Shown piece after piece: positions 1 through 14,515 of a stretch of DNA of 64,000 nucleotides (positions are counted from its first letter, which is position 1; each line of letters starts with the position of its first letter). The translations under genes were made by a program, and so were the position numbers. The stretch is from positions 48,280-112,279 of the forward strand of contig CAUYLG010026868.1 of NCBI GenBank assembly GCA_963573385.1, given 5' to 3'. The notes under the pieces are model-generated. The model was not told the DNA's origin. It saw only the letters and a list, made by a program, of their open reading frames with translations, and did no database searches. This stretch comes from Cacajao melanocephalus (lineage: Eukaryota; Chordata; Mammalia; Primates; Pitheciidae).

Positions 1-1275
1 ATAGGATTCTTTACAGTATGTACTTTTTTATAAGTCCTATAAGTCCTGTGTTACATGTATGTATTTGAGCTGGTTTGGGCACACAAAATGCAGAAACCAA
101 GTGAAGAGTGAGGCAGGAAGTATTTCACTCTTTACTTGGTTACACTTTTTTTTTTTTTTTTTTTTGTCTCAAGGACTGTCTTTCTTGTATAAAACCATAC
201 AGATCCTTTAGGATTCTAAAGATAGCACATATTAATCAAATTCATTTTTAAGTAACAATATAGTTAATTTAAACTTTCTATTCTACTTGAAATGTTCAAA
301 TGAGAGATTTGTGAAATAATGCATTGGCAGTATAAATGAATCCTTCCTATCAATATAGCTCACAAAAGAAACCAAGGATTATATCTTATTCTTCCTATGA
401 ATTCATTTTGTGTGAAATTCTCAAGGCAAAAGAAGAGCTTTAATAATTCTGAAGTAAGAACTATACTTTAAAAATGTATGACACTTGTGCTTTGATTAAA
501 TTTTTTCTGATGCTTTCTTTCAGATGTTGGCTCTCAGATTGGTGATAGCCAATGATTTGTCCTCTTGTTAGAGGAATGTGATTTGTCTGTCATATATTTT
601 GCTAACTGATTTTCCAAGTCACTCTGTCCTTCATTATATTCATCATATAAGCTGCTTCTGCAGCTATCTTAGAAAAATACAAAATTGATGATTTTACATT
701 CCAGTTTAACTGCCTTTGTTCACAATTCAACTCAGACATATACTGTCTTGAATTTTAATTCACCAGTGTATCCAGTGTCATGAACTATTTATAATGCCCA
801 CAAAATTCTTGACATATATTAACTACTCAATATTGAATAAATTATTTCGATTTATTTACCTCTCTTTTCTCCAATCTAATGCCCTAAACATGCCAGTGTT
901 ATATTCTGAATCAATTCCCTACAACCAAGAGACATGTGATGATAATATTTCTAAAAATAATTGCAAGCAGCATTTCCTGAGTTTTATTAAGAGCCAATCA
1001 CAGTTTTAATAAGTTTGCAGATATTAGTATATACAAAACTCAAAATAAACATATTATTAAAGACAGTAAGATCACAAAGAAGTTGAGTAAATTGTTAAAG
1101 TCACATAATTATTAAGTTTTGGAGGCAGTTGGCACCTGTGGCAACTGAAGAGAAGGTAGAGAGTGAGGTTAGGCTGTTATGTTTCCCCACCTATTAAGAG
1201 CTGACTGTGACCCTGGACTCAAAGTTACAGTTCCTGAATTCCTATCAAGTGGCCCTCTTGTGCTAATCTACCCTG
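1..1275. other. No recognised gene; AT-rich unassigned DNA
   Basis: This stretch has frequent stops in all frames and no motif I recognise. The only marked structure is a run of 20 T at 146-165. The last 140 bases are richer in G and C and lead into the solo LTR that follows, but I cannot assign them to a repeat family. Confidence 0.5.
146..165 (+). repeat. Poly-T run (20 T)
   Basis: This is an uninterrupted run of 20 T. It is not followed by the sequence expected for an antisense Alu or L1 tail, so it cannot be tied to a retrotransposon by eye. Confidence 0.9.
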
Positions 1276-1815
1276 TGTTCGCCAGACAGACTCCATTTTG
1301 CTGAGAGCCAGATAGACTCTGTCTTGACCTCTGCCTCACCCCTCTTGCCACCCCTCCCTCAAGTGCATACCTGGGTCTAGCTACTGTGCTGGGTCATGAT
1401 GTACTTAAAACTGTAGAAACATATAACCTCTGTAACCACAGCCTGCTTGGCAAGCCCACTTGCCATTGTGAATGCCCTCCCTTGATTGATTATATGGCAA
1501 GTACCGAATACCACCCTTGCCAACAGGCAATCATGGGAACCGCTTGTTTATACCCCCTTTGAAAATCAACAATCATGAGAACCTCCTGCCTCCTAGTTAC
1601 CAGCCTCCTTGCTTGTTCTGCTTCTGTAAACTCTTCTCCAACTAGGCTCCCCCTCCCCTACCTTAAGCAAGGTATAAAAAGAAATCCAGCCTCTTACTCG
1701 GGGCTGAGAGAATTTTGAGCATTAGCTATCTCTCGGTCACTGGCTAATTAATAAAGGACTCGTGATTCAAACTCAGAGCGTGGCGCTGTTCCATCTAACT
1801 CACCTGGGTATAACA
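1276..1815 (+). mobile_element. Solo retroviral LTR, class I (ERV1) type
   Basis: The block starts TGTTCGCC and ends ATAACA, fitting the TG...CA ends of retroviral LTRs. It is visibly richer in C and G than its surroundings. It has a TATA box (GGTATAAAAA, 1671-1680) and, about 75 bases on, a polyadenylation signal AATAAA (1750-1755), the order expected of U3-R-U5 on the plus strand. No gag or pol sequence and no second LTR lie nearby, so it is probably a solo LTR left by recombination. I could not see a convincing 4-6 bp target duplication, and I do not name the family. Confidence 0.7.
1671..1680 (+). promoter_or_regulatory. LTR TATA box
   Basis: GGTATAAAAA lies in the right place for the LTR promoter, upstream of AATAAA at 1750-1755. 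Whether it is active cannot be told from sequence. Confidence 0.5.
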
Positions 1816-2455
1816 CTCTCTACTCAAAGATTTGCTTGCTCAAGGCCAAGTTAGCTGAGTCATCTGGTCCCTTCAGGCATAGCTGTATTAATAAATATTC
1901 CCTTACCTACTCATCCCTCCACCCCCAATTACTTGTCCTAGAAACTATTGGGTTTCCTATACTTTACTCACAACAAAAATTTCTTAAACTCTCTTTCAAT
2001 TATTGAGTTTGAGTATGTTCTGTGTTTCTTGCTGGGATGTCACTGATTGAGGGATAATTTACTATGTTCACAGATACAATAGCAGGGACTAGAAAAGGCT
2101 AGGTGATTTGTTCAAGTTAGATAATTTGGAAGGAAATTGCCCTGGCTAAAGAAGGTGATAAAAATCAGTGGATTTTCAATGGCACCTCCATGCATGTTTT
2201 GTGGTGGGAATAATAAATATGTGTTTGCTTGTTTTCTCTTCGAGTGACAAATTCAATAGCTACAATGAATTGTAGCATTATTAGAAGAACATGTTGTTCC
2301 TCAAGTATGATTAGGATGAGAAGCACACTGGTGAGAAGCTGGAGCATGATATTCGCAGAAGGAATAATATAAAGCATAAGGCACTGGAGAGCCAGAGAGT
2401 TATATGATGGTTTTGAGGGATGAAAAAGCGTAAAGGCAGAAGGAGGTCTCTGTGA

Positions 2456-2458
<3 letters not shown>
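1816..2458. other. No recognised feature
   Basis: This is AT-rich flanking DNA between the solo LTR and the GT repeat. No coding or repeat signature was recognised. Confidence 0.5.

Positions 2459-2507
<49 letters not shown>
2459..2507 (+). repeat. (TG)n dinucleotide microsatellite
   Basis: About 24 uninterrupted TG units. Such tracts are usually length-polymorphic. Confidence 0.97.
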
Positions 2508-2508
<1 letters not shown>

Positions 2509-2715
2509 GTTCCTCTGAGTGGGGAAATACAGACTAGGAGGTAGGAAAGCACTAAATTAACTTTGAAAATGTGTTTGAAGTAATGCTTTCAAAGACCAAC
2601 ATTTTCTACAGGAGTTTTTTAGTTAACAAGTTTCCCATTCAAATATAGAGTAAAGCTATTAAATAGGTGTTTATCTGAATAATTATAATCTTAAATTGTT
2701 TTTGTTTATCAGATC

Positions 2716-2896
2716 TATATAAACTACATTATATATAGATTAATATATACAGATTATATAGATATATAGATTATATATAGATTACATGCAAATATATGTA
2801 TTATATATTATAAAATCTATATATAATCTATATTATATTATACATTATATAATCTATAATAATTATAATATATGCTATATATTATATATATAATCA
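2716..2896. repeat. AT-rich TATA/ATAT low-complexity block
   Basis: The block is made of degenerate ATATA/TAGAT/TATAT words and contains many short self-complementary stretches. It is a likely secondary-structure-forming tract rather than a named element. Confidence 0.8.
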
Positions 2897-3329
2897 CAAA
2901 TGTTTTAAGTCATGCCTTCTTTTTTTGTAATCTGAACAATTAGGTGTATTAACCACTTACTAGATTTACATTATCACTATATTGCTTAGCTACAATAAAT
3001 GTGTTCCATTATTCTAGCCTACTGTGTTTAAGATTATTCTCATTATTACATTCAACAACATCTATTATATGAAAATATATATATACATACACACATATCA
3101 ACTGTTTATTGCTCATTCCTTTACATATGTGTGTTTTCTGACTATTCCAGCAGAGAGGAAACAAAATTTATGATGGAAATGATTGAGTGAGACATATCCA
3201 AAAACAGAGGCATGCAAGAGCTAATAGAGATATCTTTAAATGTTGATACTAACTCCTTTATATTCATTTTTATACATACTAATTCACCAACAAATTATTG
3301 TCTAGTTATCATTAAGATATGATCTAGTC
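2897..3329. other. No recognised feature
   Basis: This is AT-rich DNA with no recognised repeat or coding signal. It carries a short ATATATAC/ACACAC tract near 3075-3100. Confidence 0.5.
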
Positions 3330-3550
3330 CAGAGATGAGCAAACGGGCCACAGATCAAATCTTGGCCACTACCATTTTGTAAATAAAATTTTATTAGAAC
3401 ACAGCCAGACTCATTCAATTACATATTGTCTATGTCTGATTGATGTTACAACGTCAGTGTTTAGCAGTTGTGAGAGATGCTGTGGCAGTGACTGAGACAC
3501 CCACAAACAACAAATTCTCTGGTCCTTTTCAGAAAAAGTTTGACAACCCC
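3330..3550. mobile_element. hAT-type MITE (Charlie group, MER58-like)
   Basis: The ends are imperfect inverted repeats: CAGAGATGAGCAAAC at the left and GTTTGACAACCCCG at the right. The interior carries the recognisable mammalian words GTAAATAAAATTTTATTAGA and AGAAAAAGTTTGACAACCCC. At about 221 bp it has the size of the short non-autonomous hAT-Charlie elements. Flanks GATCTAGT (3321-3328) and GATATAGA (3551-3558) fit a degraded 8-bp target duplication, the hallmark of hAT transposons. It has no transposase and is an immobile fossil. The MER58 name is from memory; the hAT assignment is firmer. Confidence 0.75.
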
Positions 3551-5072
<1,522 letters not shown>

Positions 5073-5085
5073 GCCAGTCACATTT

Positions 5086-7628
5086 TCTATTCCCTGAGAC
5101 CTCTTAAAGAAATTTCTTGTATGAAGTACCTAAGCAAAATATGTTCTAGTATGTCCGTAGAAGCATTATTAATTTAGTGAATGAAAGATTAGCATTGCAG
5201 AGCTCTGTTTCTTAAATTACTAATTTTTTAAAGGATCATTTATCCCCACATTAAGTACTAATCAATACCAAATTTATGGAACTTTACATAAGTTTGACTG
5301 CATTTCCACTTTTCAAACATACAAGAAGCTGTTAGTGACTTTTGCATAACTCTGGTTGCTCGACATAAACTGGTTAGCACCAAATGAGTATCACGTTTAG
5401 CTGAAATTCATGTGAAATAGAAACTGGTCCTATTTTAAAATGCTCTGTTGTCAGAGGGTAGAAATTGATGCAAAGTATAGAAAAAGTCATTTTACTTTCA
5501 TGTAGTATTTAACATTTTTTATGCATGAAAATATTTGAATAGTTTCTTAAACTATAGATTCTAGCCTCATATGTAAGGATTATGACCCATTAAATGGGAG
5601 ATTAGGCCATAAATTTACGTTATAAGCAAGCAGTCCAGGAGATTCTGAGGTCAGACATTCATGAAACAAAACTGAAAACATGTTGGCATAAAATTGGATA
5701 AATAGTTTTCAGATAACGTACTTTAATATTAGTCATTGATGAATCTGTTGTATTAGTAAAGTATATGGCTTTTCTCCCCAGAAAAATGGCCATCTATATC
5801 TACAAACACTTTGTTAATGGGCTTTTTTGAAGACCTGCAATGGACACCAAGTTAAGCACATCGGGGTTTAGAATAACTATTAATATGATGGCGATAGATT
5901 TGTGACTCATTTCTACCACAGCATGTATGATATGCATTTTAGAATCCTTTTATTAAAAGATGCAGAACTACAGAGCCTTGATAAAGAAATGGTGTCATAG
6001 TCTAAGTGTGCTTATAGCAATAAGGGGAAAAAGAACTTCACTTGTACTGCTGGAATTTTCCTACAGACAATTCTTATTAACATTTAAATTGGAAGGTCAT
6101 TCTAACATCTAGGCCAATTCTATGCTCAAGGAAATTCTTAAATGGTGAAATTCTTAAATCTGATCTCTAGTTCTTCTATTAATGTATATACACTACTCTG
6201 TCTTTCTGCTCTCTCTGTCTCTCTTGCTCTCTCTCTCTTTCTTTCAATCAGATGCTTTTCACGTTTTTTAGCATAAGTTCTTGAAAAAAAGTGACCCTAT
6301 AATTATTTTTACTAATTTAACACAGCATTTTTCACCAAACTAATTCATAGAAATTAGTCCAGAGTTGCTACCTTGCAAATTTTCTGGAATTATGCCACTA
6401 ATAGTGATAGTTAGATAATCAATCTTATTCCCATCATCTGTGTACTGGGTATAGATAATACACAGTCCCATTCATTTTCATTAAAGACCCTTGTCCCCCA
6501 GTGGAGCTGGGGGTGAAACAACTTCTCTTAGAAGAGGAAACTCAAGATACATCCAATGCAATTAAACTTTTCAAGATATGTGGGAAAATATCTCAAATTC
6601 ACTGAAGTTATTTACCTTATCTGTAAATTATGAAGGTGGAGTAGATTTTTCTGTTTCCTCATGCTGTGGTATTCATTATATCACATAAAATAATTTTGTT
6701 AAAAGACATATAAGAGAACATTAATTTTAAATATCTTGTAATAAAGTTATTATGTAAGAAATATCAACTTTTAGCTAAACAGATTATAAAGGCTGTGAAA
6801 GGTAAAACGGCATTCTTAAGTATATTATAATTAATGCATAACCATTTGTAAAAATAAAATTCGACATAAGCCAGAGAAATCATGATTATTTTATATATAA
6901 TTAAAAACTTTATATATATAAATAGTAGACATATATACTATATATAATACGCATGCACACACATATATAATGTATTACATATGCACACACATATGCCCAT
7001 ATAATTATTGTATTAATAGTAACTTTCTTCTTATTTTTCATTATACATGCAAACTCCAAAAGTAGATCTGTATTGAATTTCTTGATGTTCTTGTATCTTT
7101 TATTCCATTCTGTAGAATATAGTAGAAACAATAAACAGCTTTTATTTTTTTAAAGGTAGAGAATAGATTTCACCTTATGTTAAAGTTATACTGAGAATGA
7201 AATCCAAACTAATGTTCATAAATTGCACTAAAAAACACAAAATTGAAATTAGCTTTTAAAAAGCGAATTGCAGTATAATTTTACTTTAAAAATTAGAGTC
7301 TAAAATGGAAGTTCTCTGTCTTTCCTTAAAGAATACCCTAACTCACCCCTGAGCTATGCAAGCTCAGTATGTCAAGGTCGGGGGCAGTCCACGAACCTGT
7401 AATACAAACATGCCTTACAGTTCGTGCTGAGGCACACGTATGCAAAAGTCTGAGGAACAAACTTTTACAACCGCTGTTTTAAAACTGCAAGCACTCTTTG
7501 AAGATATTTAGGAAGTGTTAGAGGAGAAATGGTGATTGAATACACAAAATAATAAACATTACTTGACTTTTATTCTTTCAAATTAAAAGCAAAATAAAAA
7601 GTGTGACTTAATAACATAGTGATGAAAT
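5086..7628. other. No recognised feature (2.5 kb)
   Basis: This is AT-rich DNA with no recognised gene or element. A pyrimidine-rich CTCTCT/TCTTTC tract lies at about 6196-6246 and AT/CA-rich low-complexity words at about 6890-7000. A slightly more GC-rich patch at 7340-7470 matches nothing I recognise. Confidence 0.5.
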
Positions 7629-7639
7629 TGAAGATTCTT

Positions 7640-7770
7640 TTTTTTTTTTTAATTATACCTTAAGTTCTGGGGTACATGTGCAGAACATGAAAGTCCTTTT
7701 TGGGGACGTGAATGAAGCTGGAAATTGTCATTCTCAGAAAACTGACACAAGAACAGAAAACCAAACTGCA
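7640..7770 (-). mobile_element. Very short 5'-inverted L1 (twin-primed)
   Basis: The left part (7640-7686) is the antisense extreme 3' end of L1: T-run, AATTATACCTTAAGTTCTGG, GGTACATGTGCAGAAC. The right part (about 7687-7770) is L1 3'-region sequence in the opposite, sense orientation, including GAATGAAGCTGGAAATTG and GACACAAGAACAGAAAACCA. The 11-bp duplication TGAAGATTCTT flanks the whole at 7629-7639 and 7771-7781. This is the signature of twin priming, in which the 5' part of the cDNA is joined in inverted orientation. The element lies on the minus strand and is only about 130 bp. Confidence 0.88.
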
Positions 7771-7781
7771 TGAAGATTCTT

Positions 7782-9426
7782 ATTTAAAATTAGGAAAGAA
7801 GAAATGAGTCATGCCTAGATTCCAATATCAGATTTACCTATGATATATTTTGTGGTTTTGATTAAGTTACTGAAAAATTTCTCTGACTTGGTCTCTCCCT
7901 AATTTAAAATGTGGCCCAGTAGTGCCTCAAAAAAAAATATTGTCAAGAAAAGCAAATAATTCTTTGCAAAATTTCTTTAAATAAAGCTAATCCCAGATAT
8001 GTGATTTGGCATAGATATAATTTTATAAAAGAATATTTTAACAAACTGGTGTCTGCTTCCAAAAGCCATCATTGAGTTTTATTTATTCATGAATTATATA
8101 GGATTAGGATAAGGAATTAGAGTTAATGCCTTATTCTCTAATTTTCATTGTTTAAACTGAAGACTCTTGTCAATCTGCTTAACTCTGTACTTAGCAATTC
8201 AATATACTATCAATGTAGAAATAAAGTGACATCCAAATCTTTTATCCTAACATAACTGATATTAAGCAGAATATCTCTGAAAGTTTTAGGTGTCTAATTA
8301 ACTATTTATATTTACCTGTCACTAGGACTAAAGTCTTTATGGGAGGAAGGTAAGAAGAATGATTTAAGTCTCTGGATAATTTACAACTAAAAAATGCTTC
8401 TCCCAATTGTACTCTATTCCCTTTACTTTCAATTTAATATTTAAAACAACACGTTAACCATTTCTTCTAAAAAAAGAAAGAAACATTACTAGTGTGAACC
8501 CTTCCTATTAGGCCATTTATCTTTGGACACATTGCAGTCTCAAATGACAGAGTATGTGACCAAGTCTGATGAGTCCTAAAAAATAATTCTATGGAAGAAT
8601 TCCAAACATAACTTTTTCAAGATAAAAACACATGAAAAAGGAGACTAGTCCTATGTAAAATGAAAAAGACAAAAAAAAGGCACTTTTTTCTGCACTCTGC
8701 TTTGGGACAGAAGTGTGTGATATGATGCTTGGAGCTGCCACAACTCTCTGAATGTAAGACAAACTTTCTTTCTCTAGCTATTTTACCATGTAAGATAAAG
8801 GAATGTCTTAAGGGAATGAGACACTATTAGTTCAATGGTCTGCTATTTACTGCCAAAACTTTGTCACTAATGAAGAACATTATTTTAGCAGCTTTGTTCA
8901 ATCTTTTTTTAAAAAGGAAAAAGAGCTGTTTGGCTGAGCTAAAATAGTCTCAAAAATGCAATATGCATACACGAGAGACAAAATATATGGTATCATATTT
9001 CACTGAATTGGTCTGTATGTGCATTTCTATATTGTGTCCATTTATAGACCAGGTAAGGATGTTGTCACTGACTCTAGTCTATTTTTATTCTCATTTTATC
9101 TCATTACATATCTCTTTAATAGAAAAATACACATACTCTCATGTATGCACACACATTATGAAGATTCTAATTCCGGGCATCCAAATAACTAATATTTACT
9201 TATTTGAACATATGACAATTTACATATAAAAGTGATTATTTAGACCAGAAACTGAGAGATTTACAAGTAAAATATAAGTAGAAATATTTTTCTCCACCTG
9301 TTAAAGCTGTCATCTTTTTATCACTACTGAAAAACATGTGCAGTACCTAAGTTGTGTGTATGCATATGTGAATACATTCATACAAATAAACACATATGCA
9401 CATATATGAACATAATAGATGTATAC
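7782..9426. other. No recognised feature (1.6 kb)
   Basis: This is AT-rich DNA with no recognised element. The open frame at 8963-9229 has no recognisable domain and is probably chance. Confidence 0.5.
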
Positions 9427-9926
9427 TGTAGGAGAAAAAAGTAATACCTTTCCTTTATCCGTCATAGGTTCATGGCTGAGCTGCCTACAACAAAGGATCA
9501 ATTAGCAAGAGAAAAACATAACAAATTTATGTAATACAAGTTTTACCTGACATGGGAACCTTCATAAGGAAATTAAGACCCACAGCAAAGGGAAACTTGT
9601 GTATTTTTATGCTTAAGTTTAAGAGTTGACAGTCATGGGAAAATATAATTGGACAAAGTGGGAATGATCCAATGGGTAAACTAGGGAAGAATTTAGCAAG
9701 GCCCATTTGTACAGATTCCCCTTGGTGTCTCTGCACCTTAGACTCCTTTCCTCTGGGTATACAGAGGGGACCTCTCAATTAAGTATTTTATGAATTGCTT
9801 TAGGAGAAGTAAAACAATTCTTCCTAGGTTTTATGACCTGCTTCAGAGAAGAGTGAGGGGAAGGTCAGAGAGACCTTCCTATTTCTGCTGTTTTCTCAAA
9901 TGCCAAAGTACCATATTCTGGGGTAT
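9427..9926 (-). mobile_element. Antisense LTR-like dispersed repeat
   Basis: Read on the minus strand, the block opens near CCCCAGAATATGG and contains a TATA-like CATAAAAATAC, then an AT-rich segment with an ATAAAT signal, a TTTTTCTCTTGCTAATTG word and a terminal CTCCTACA. That order fits an LTR. I recognise the overall sequence as a dispersed human repeat but cannot name the family. No target duplication was confirmed and the ends are approximate. Confidence 0.4.
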
Positions 9927-10059
9927 TGTTTAATATTATTAGCTAAAACTTTTAAGAATCATTAGTCTCTTAAATTATGTAGAAAACAAAATATGGGACG
10001 CAAATCTGTTACAATATTACTTTTATCATTGCTCATGCATTTACTTTTACTGCAATATT

Positions 10060-11775
10060 TATTTCTTCACAGATGTGAGCTGCTGTTTAGTGTCCTTTCA
10101 TTTTAATGGGCAATATTCCTTGGAGCATTTATTGCAAGGCAGGGCTAGTGGTAATGATCTTTCTCAGCTTGTATTTATCTGAAACTGTCTAGTTTCTTTC
10201 TCACATTTAAATGGTCATTTTGATAGATACAGGATTCTTGGCTGACAGTTTTGGTTTTGTTTTTTCTTCTAGCAGTTTAGATATCTCCATCCATTTATTT
10301 CTGGCCTCCAAAGTTTCTGATGAAAAATCTGCTGATAATCTTATGAAGAACTCTTTGTATGTGATATGTTGCTTCCCTCTTGCTGCCTTCAAAATATTAA
10401 TTTTGTCTTTTAACAGTTTGACTATAATGTGTCTTGGCATAAGTCTCTACTACATTTAGACTTCATTAAACTACTTGAATGTTTACATTTATGTATTTTA
10501 TCAAATTGGACATTTTGGGCCATTATTCTTATAAGTATGTCCCTTTCTCCTTTCTTTTCCTTATATGATTCTCATAATCATCTGTTGACCTGTGTGGTAG
10601 TATAACATAGGTTCCTTAGGCTCTGTTCAGATGTCTGTAATAATTTTTCTTTCTGTTCCTCAAACACAATAATTTCAATTGTCCTATCTTCAATTTCACT
10701 GATTCTTTCTTCTGCCTGCTCAAATCTGCCTTTGAATTTCTCTAGCAATTTTTAAGTTATATTGTTCCATAGCTTAATTTCTTATTAAATCAATTTTTAT
10801 ATTTTATATTTTATTGATGTATTCACATTGTTTTATATGTCTTTTTTTTTACCTTTTCCACATAGTCCTCTAGCAATATGAACATGTTTAAGACACTTGT
10901 CTTATAGGCTTTTTCTGGTAGATCTACCATTGGGTTTTTCTCATATACAGTTTCTGTTCATTTTTTTTTTCCTGTGAATGAGACATTTCTGTAACTTTTT
11001 CTTGTAATTTTTTGTTGACAACTGGACATTTGAATTTAACAATGTGGTAACTCTATAAATCACTTCTCCTCCCTTTCTTGGGTTTTTATTTTATTTTGCT
11101 TTGTTTTGTTTTTATTGCTCTAGACAGTCTCTGTCCTGAGCATTAGTCTGTGGAGTAAACTTAAGATTTTCGTTGTATGTCTTTTGGGGCCTGCATCTTT
11201 CTCTGGGCAAACACAGTGATTTTCTAACCTCCTCCACAACCTCCACACCCTCTGCCAAATAAGCAGTTAATTTTGAATATTCTAGTCTTTAATGTCTAAC
11301 TCTCAAAAGGAGAAAAGGAGAAAATTCCTGATGTCTTAATTTCTCAGAAAATCACTTCTGACAGAGGGAGAGAAATTTGCCAAAATGTGAGCAGTTGCAA
11401 CCATAATGGTTGCATGCATCTGTACCTACACCTCTGTGATCAGAAACAGCAATCAGTGATCACAACATAGATTCCCAATATTTAAAGAACCGAATTTTAA
11501 ACCCTCACCTTGGTTCCCACACCTACTTGCCAGCTTGTATCAGGAACATGTGCAGTTTTCTGTGATGGGAATAAAAGCTGGGGGCTATTGCTGAATTAAG
11601 AGCTCAATTGGACCAAGTTATCTGCGATGTAGTGTGTTCACTTTCCTCTGGAAGTTTCAAAGTATTCACAGACTCCAGAGGTCCAAAGTCATCAGACAGA
11701 TTCTATCTGTGTAATAATTGTCTGGGTATGGAGTAAGATCTTATTCTTTCTACTCTACCATATTCCCAGAATCCA
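10060..11775 (-). mobile_element. Old L1 (L1M-type) 5' region, antisense
   Basis: The reverse complement holds an L1 ORF1 C-terminal region (about 10110-10760) and, upstream of it, sequence resembling an old L1 5' UTR, with TTGTTGACAACTGGACATTT visible on the plus strand near 11010-11030. ORF2 and the 3' end are missing, so this is a 3'-truncated or deleted piece. Many stops and indels show that it is old. The outer limits are estimates. Confidence 0.65.
10207..10440 (-). pseudogene. L1 ORF1 protein C-terminal remnant
   Basis: A 77-codon open stretch reads like the C-terminal part of L1 ORF1p, the RNA-binding protein that coats L1 RNA. Visible hallmarks are KINILKAARGK, then IRLSADFSSETLEARNKW, then LLEEKTKPKLSAKNPV, in the family's order. 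In the family this part follows a coiled coil and an RRM domain; here only the C-terminal portion is open and the upstream coiled-coil region (to about 10760) is broken. It is not expected to make a working protein. Confidence 0.75.
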
Positions 11776-14009
11776 ATTACAGAACATTTTTAATATAAAG
11801 GTGGAAACAATGTGAATTCCTATTAGTAGAAAAACACTTTTAAAAAGTTAAATATCTGTTCAACTGAATATAAATCAGTAATGCAAAGAAATCCCTTAGA
11901 TGTATAGCAATTATCTCAAAAACAGTTCAAGTATATACACATTGCTTATTTTATACCCCATATGTATCTTTTAAAAAGATTTTTAAAAAACACTTCTGAA
12001 TACTATTTACACTAAATTAGAAAACTTTATCACTTACTTGAAAAGTTAAAATGTATATAAGGCAATATGAACCAATTTATGTTTCTAATTTTGAAAACTG
12101 CATATGATTTTTCAAAAGGCCAACAGACATATACAATAGAAATTATATTTTTAAAAAATGAATAGTAAGTAAAAAAACAAGAATTAAAAGTTCATATATA
12201 AATTCTTAAACTGCATGAATAGAAAATACTTCCAATGTAAAAATACTGTTTACTGAAAATATTTTAAATTGCCAGTTATTTGCAATTGCAGAAATATATT
12301 TCATACTTATGACTGAAAGTATTTTTAAATATTACAATACATTGAATAATATGTCCTAGGCCAAATTATATACTTTTACAGTTATCTAAATACTTCTTCT
12401 CTTCTGTTAACAATCTGTAACAAGCATGCCTCAGGAAGTACAGTTGGAGAGAGATTTGTTTATTAGAATGGTTGTATTTTCAATTGATATGCTGTGTTAA
12501 GGCAAGCTCTCTAGGAAAAAGATGGCTTTTAGCAATTTGCTAAATTTCTATGAAAACTTTGCAATTTAAAAAAAATCATAATAAAGTAGATAGCCAAATT
12601 AGACAGTGATAATATACATAAATAACCACATTTAAATAAAATCAATTAAATAAGCACTGAAGTATTTTAAATGATATCATAATAAAATTGCTATTTTATT
12701 TCAATCCTGAAATTGTAAAAGAAAAATTATTTCTTTTTAAAAAATATAAGCATATATGAACTCTGAAAATTTTAGTTTCTCTTTGCCTTTCCAAAATTTG
12801 TATATATATTTTATTATTGAAAATATGATAGAAAAGAATTTTAAAGTTGCACATAGTTCATCTCTTTGTCCCCTAATTATTCAATAAAATAAATATCAAT
12901 TTAGCCAACAGAAAATATATTGCTCTGGTTTAGTAAATGGAAGAAAATAATAACAGAAAAGCAAATTTTAAGAGTATATGTATTTTGAAGAATAACTGAA
13001 AAAAATCCTTTGTCTTATCTGCTTCAACAGTTTAACAAAATGTAACACTTGATTGCTGATATAGCTATTAAAGAAATATTTGGTTGTTTTATATTTTGTA
13101 CTTTTTATGCTTTCCTTGCTCAAACTGAATGCCATTTACTCCATTGTGAAAAAACATTTAAAACAATCATGTATTATTATAAAGGGAAAGGAAAATACAA
13201 AAGAAAACAGTTTATTCACAGATAAAATTGCTTTCATTCTTTTTAAAATCATTTATCTAATAACCACTGATTTATTTGACAATATACTGACATGAAGAAA
13301 ACAGACATGATGAAAATTACACCTTTCCTTCCAGAAAGGTGTAACAGAATATTGATATAGTAGTGAGGTATAGGAATATATGCAAACTAGTAAGTTTACG
13401 AACTTAGTGGCTATTATAAAAGTTTTTGTAGTGTCTAGTTGAAGCCAATAACAGCAAACAGTCAAGTCTAACTGTGAGTAAGAACAGTTTTACATTTTTG
13501 TGATAATGCATTTATTCCATGCATATGTGGTTTTGGAACAATAGTAACTCAAGACAAATATAGACATACATAAGCCCTATGTGCATAGAATTCTGTAGAG
13601 GATATTGTATTACAAAGCTGAGTTTTTTGGATTCTGACAAGATAGATAATGAAGTATCTGTCATTTTGCATAGATACTATTTTTAAATCATTTACACTAA
13701 ATTAAATGCCAGGTTAAAATTTAAAGAAAAAGATAAATCTATATGATGTGTAATCAAAATAGTAACACTACTTTAATGTACTTCCCTTTTGAGTTGTTTC
13801 ATTATTTCTTCTATAAAGTAGTTAGAATTATTATTTGGCATGCTCCCTTGGATCTCCTCCATCTAGATTATTCCCCCCCCCCATACAACTTGGTAATTCT
13901 CTAATCTTTCATCTATCACATTGTCTCCATTATTTAAAATCTCTCTACTTGTGATGATGTCTGCCTTAGCTGGACATTTTACAAAACCCAAAAATAGAGG
14001 GAATATATT
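11776..14009. other. No recognised feature (2.2 kb)
   Basis: This is very AT-rich DNA with no recognised gene or element. A run of 10 C lies at about 13875-13884, the most GC-rich short tract here. Confidence 0.5.
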
Positions 14010-14515
14010 CAACATAAAAATAATTCACCCAATACTTAATCAAAAGAAAGTAGGGATAGCTATACTTATATCAAACAAAATAGATTTTTAAAATATAAAA
14101 ACATTGACAGTCTAACAAGAACGTTACTAATGATAGAATAGTTCATTCATATTGAAGATTTAACAATTGTAAATATATATTCACCAAACATTATGCATCT
14201 AGATACATAAAGCAAACATCAAATAATAGTTGTAATATACAGAGAGAAAATCTGTAAGGAAACAGTGGCCTTGAATAACACAATTAATCAAATGGATGAA
14301 ACAGACATATCAAAAACATCCCACTCAATAGCAGCAGAAGATACATTCTACTTAAGCATACACAGAGGACTTTGCAATATAGGTAGTATATTAGGTCATA
14401 AAAGAAGTCTTAACAAATTCCAGAAGATTGAAATCATACTGAGCAACTTTTTCAACCACCATGGAATAAAACTAAAAATCAATAACAGAAGGAAAAAAGG
14501 AAACTTAAAAATTCA
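14010..14515 (+). mobile_element. Old L1 (L1M) ORF2 endonuclease-region remnant
   Basis: Sequence such as ATAGCTATACTTATATCAAA, AATATATATTCACCAAACAT and AAATCAATAACAGAAGGA follows the order of the L1 ORF2 endonuclease domain. A frame is open over 14265-14546 but lacks an intact domain. It is the left end of a sense L1M that resumes at 15968; about 300 bases of expected L1M sequence are missing at the junction with the L1P segment. Confidence 0.7.

Noticed and set aside
2716..2896. AT-rich block considered as a matrix attachment site or replication origin
   Set aside because: AT-richness alone is common across the whole window, so no specific function can be supported from sequence.
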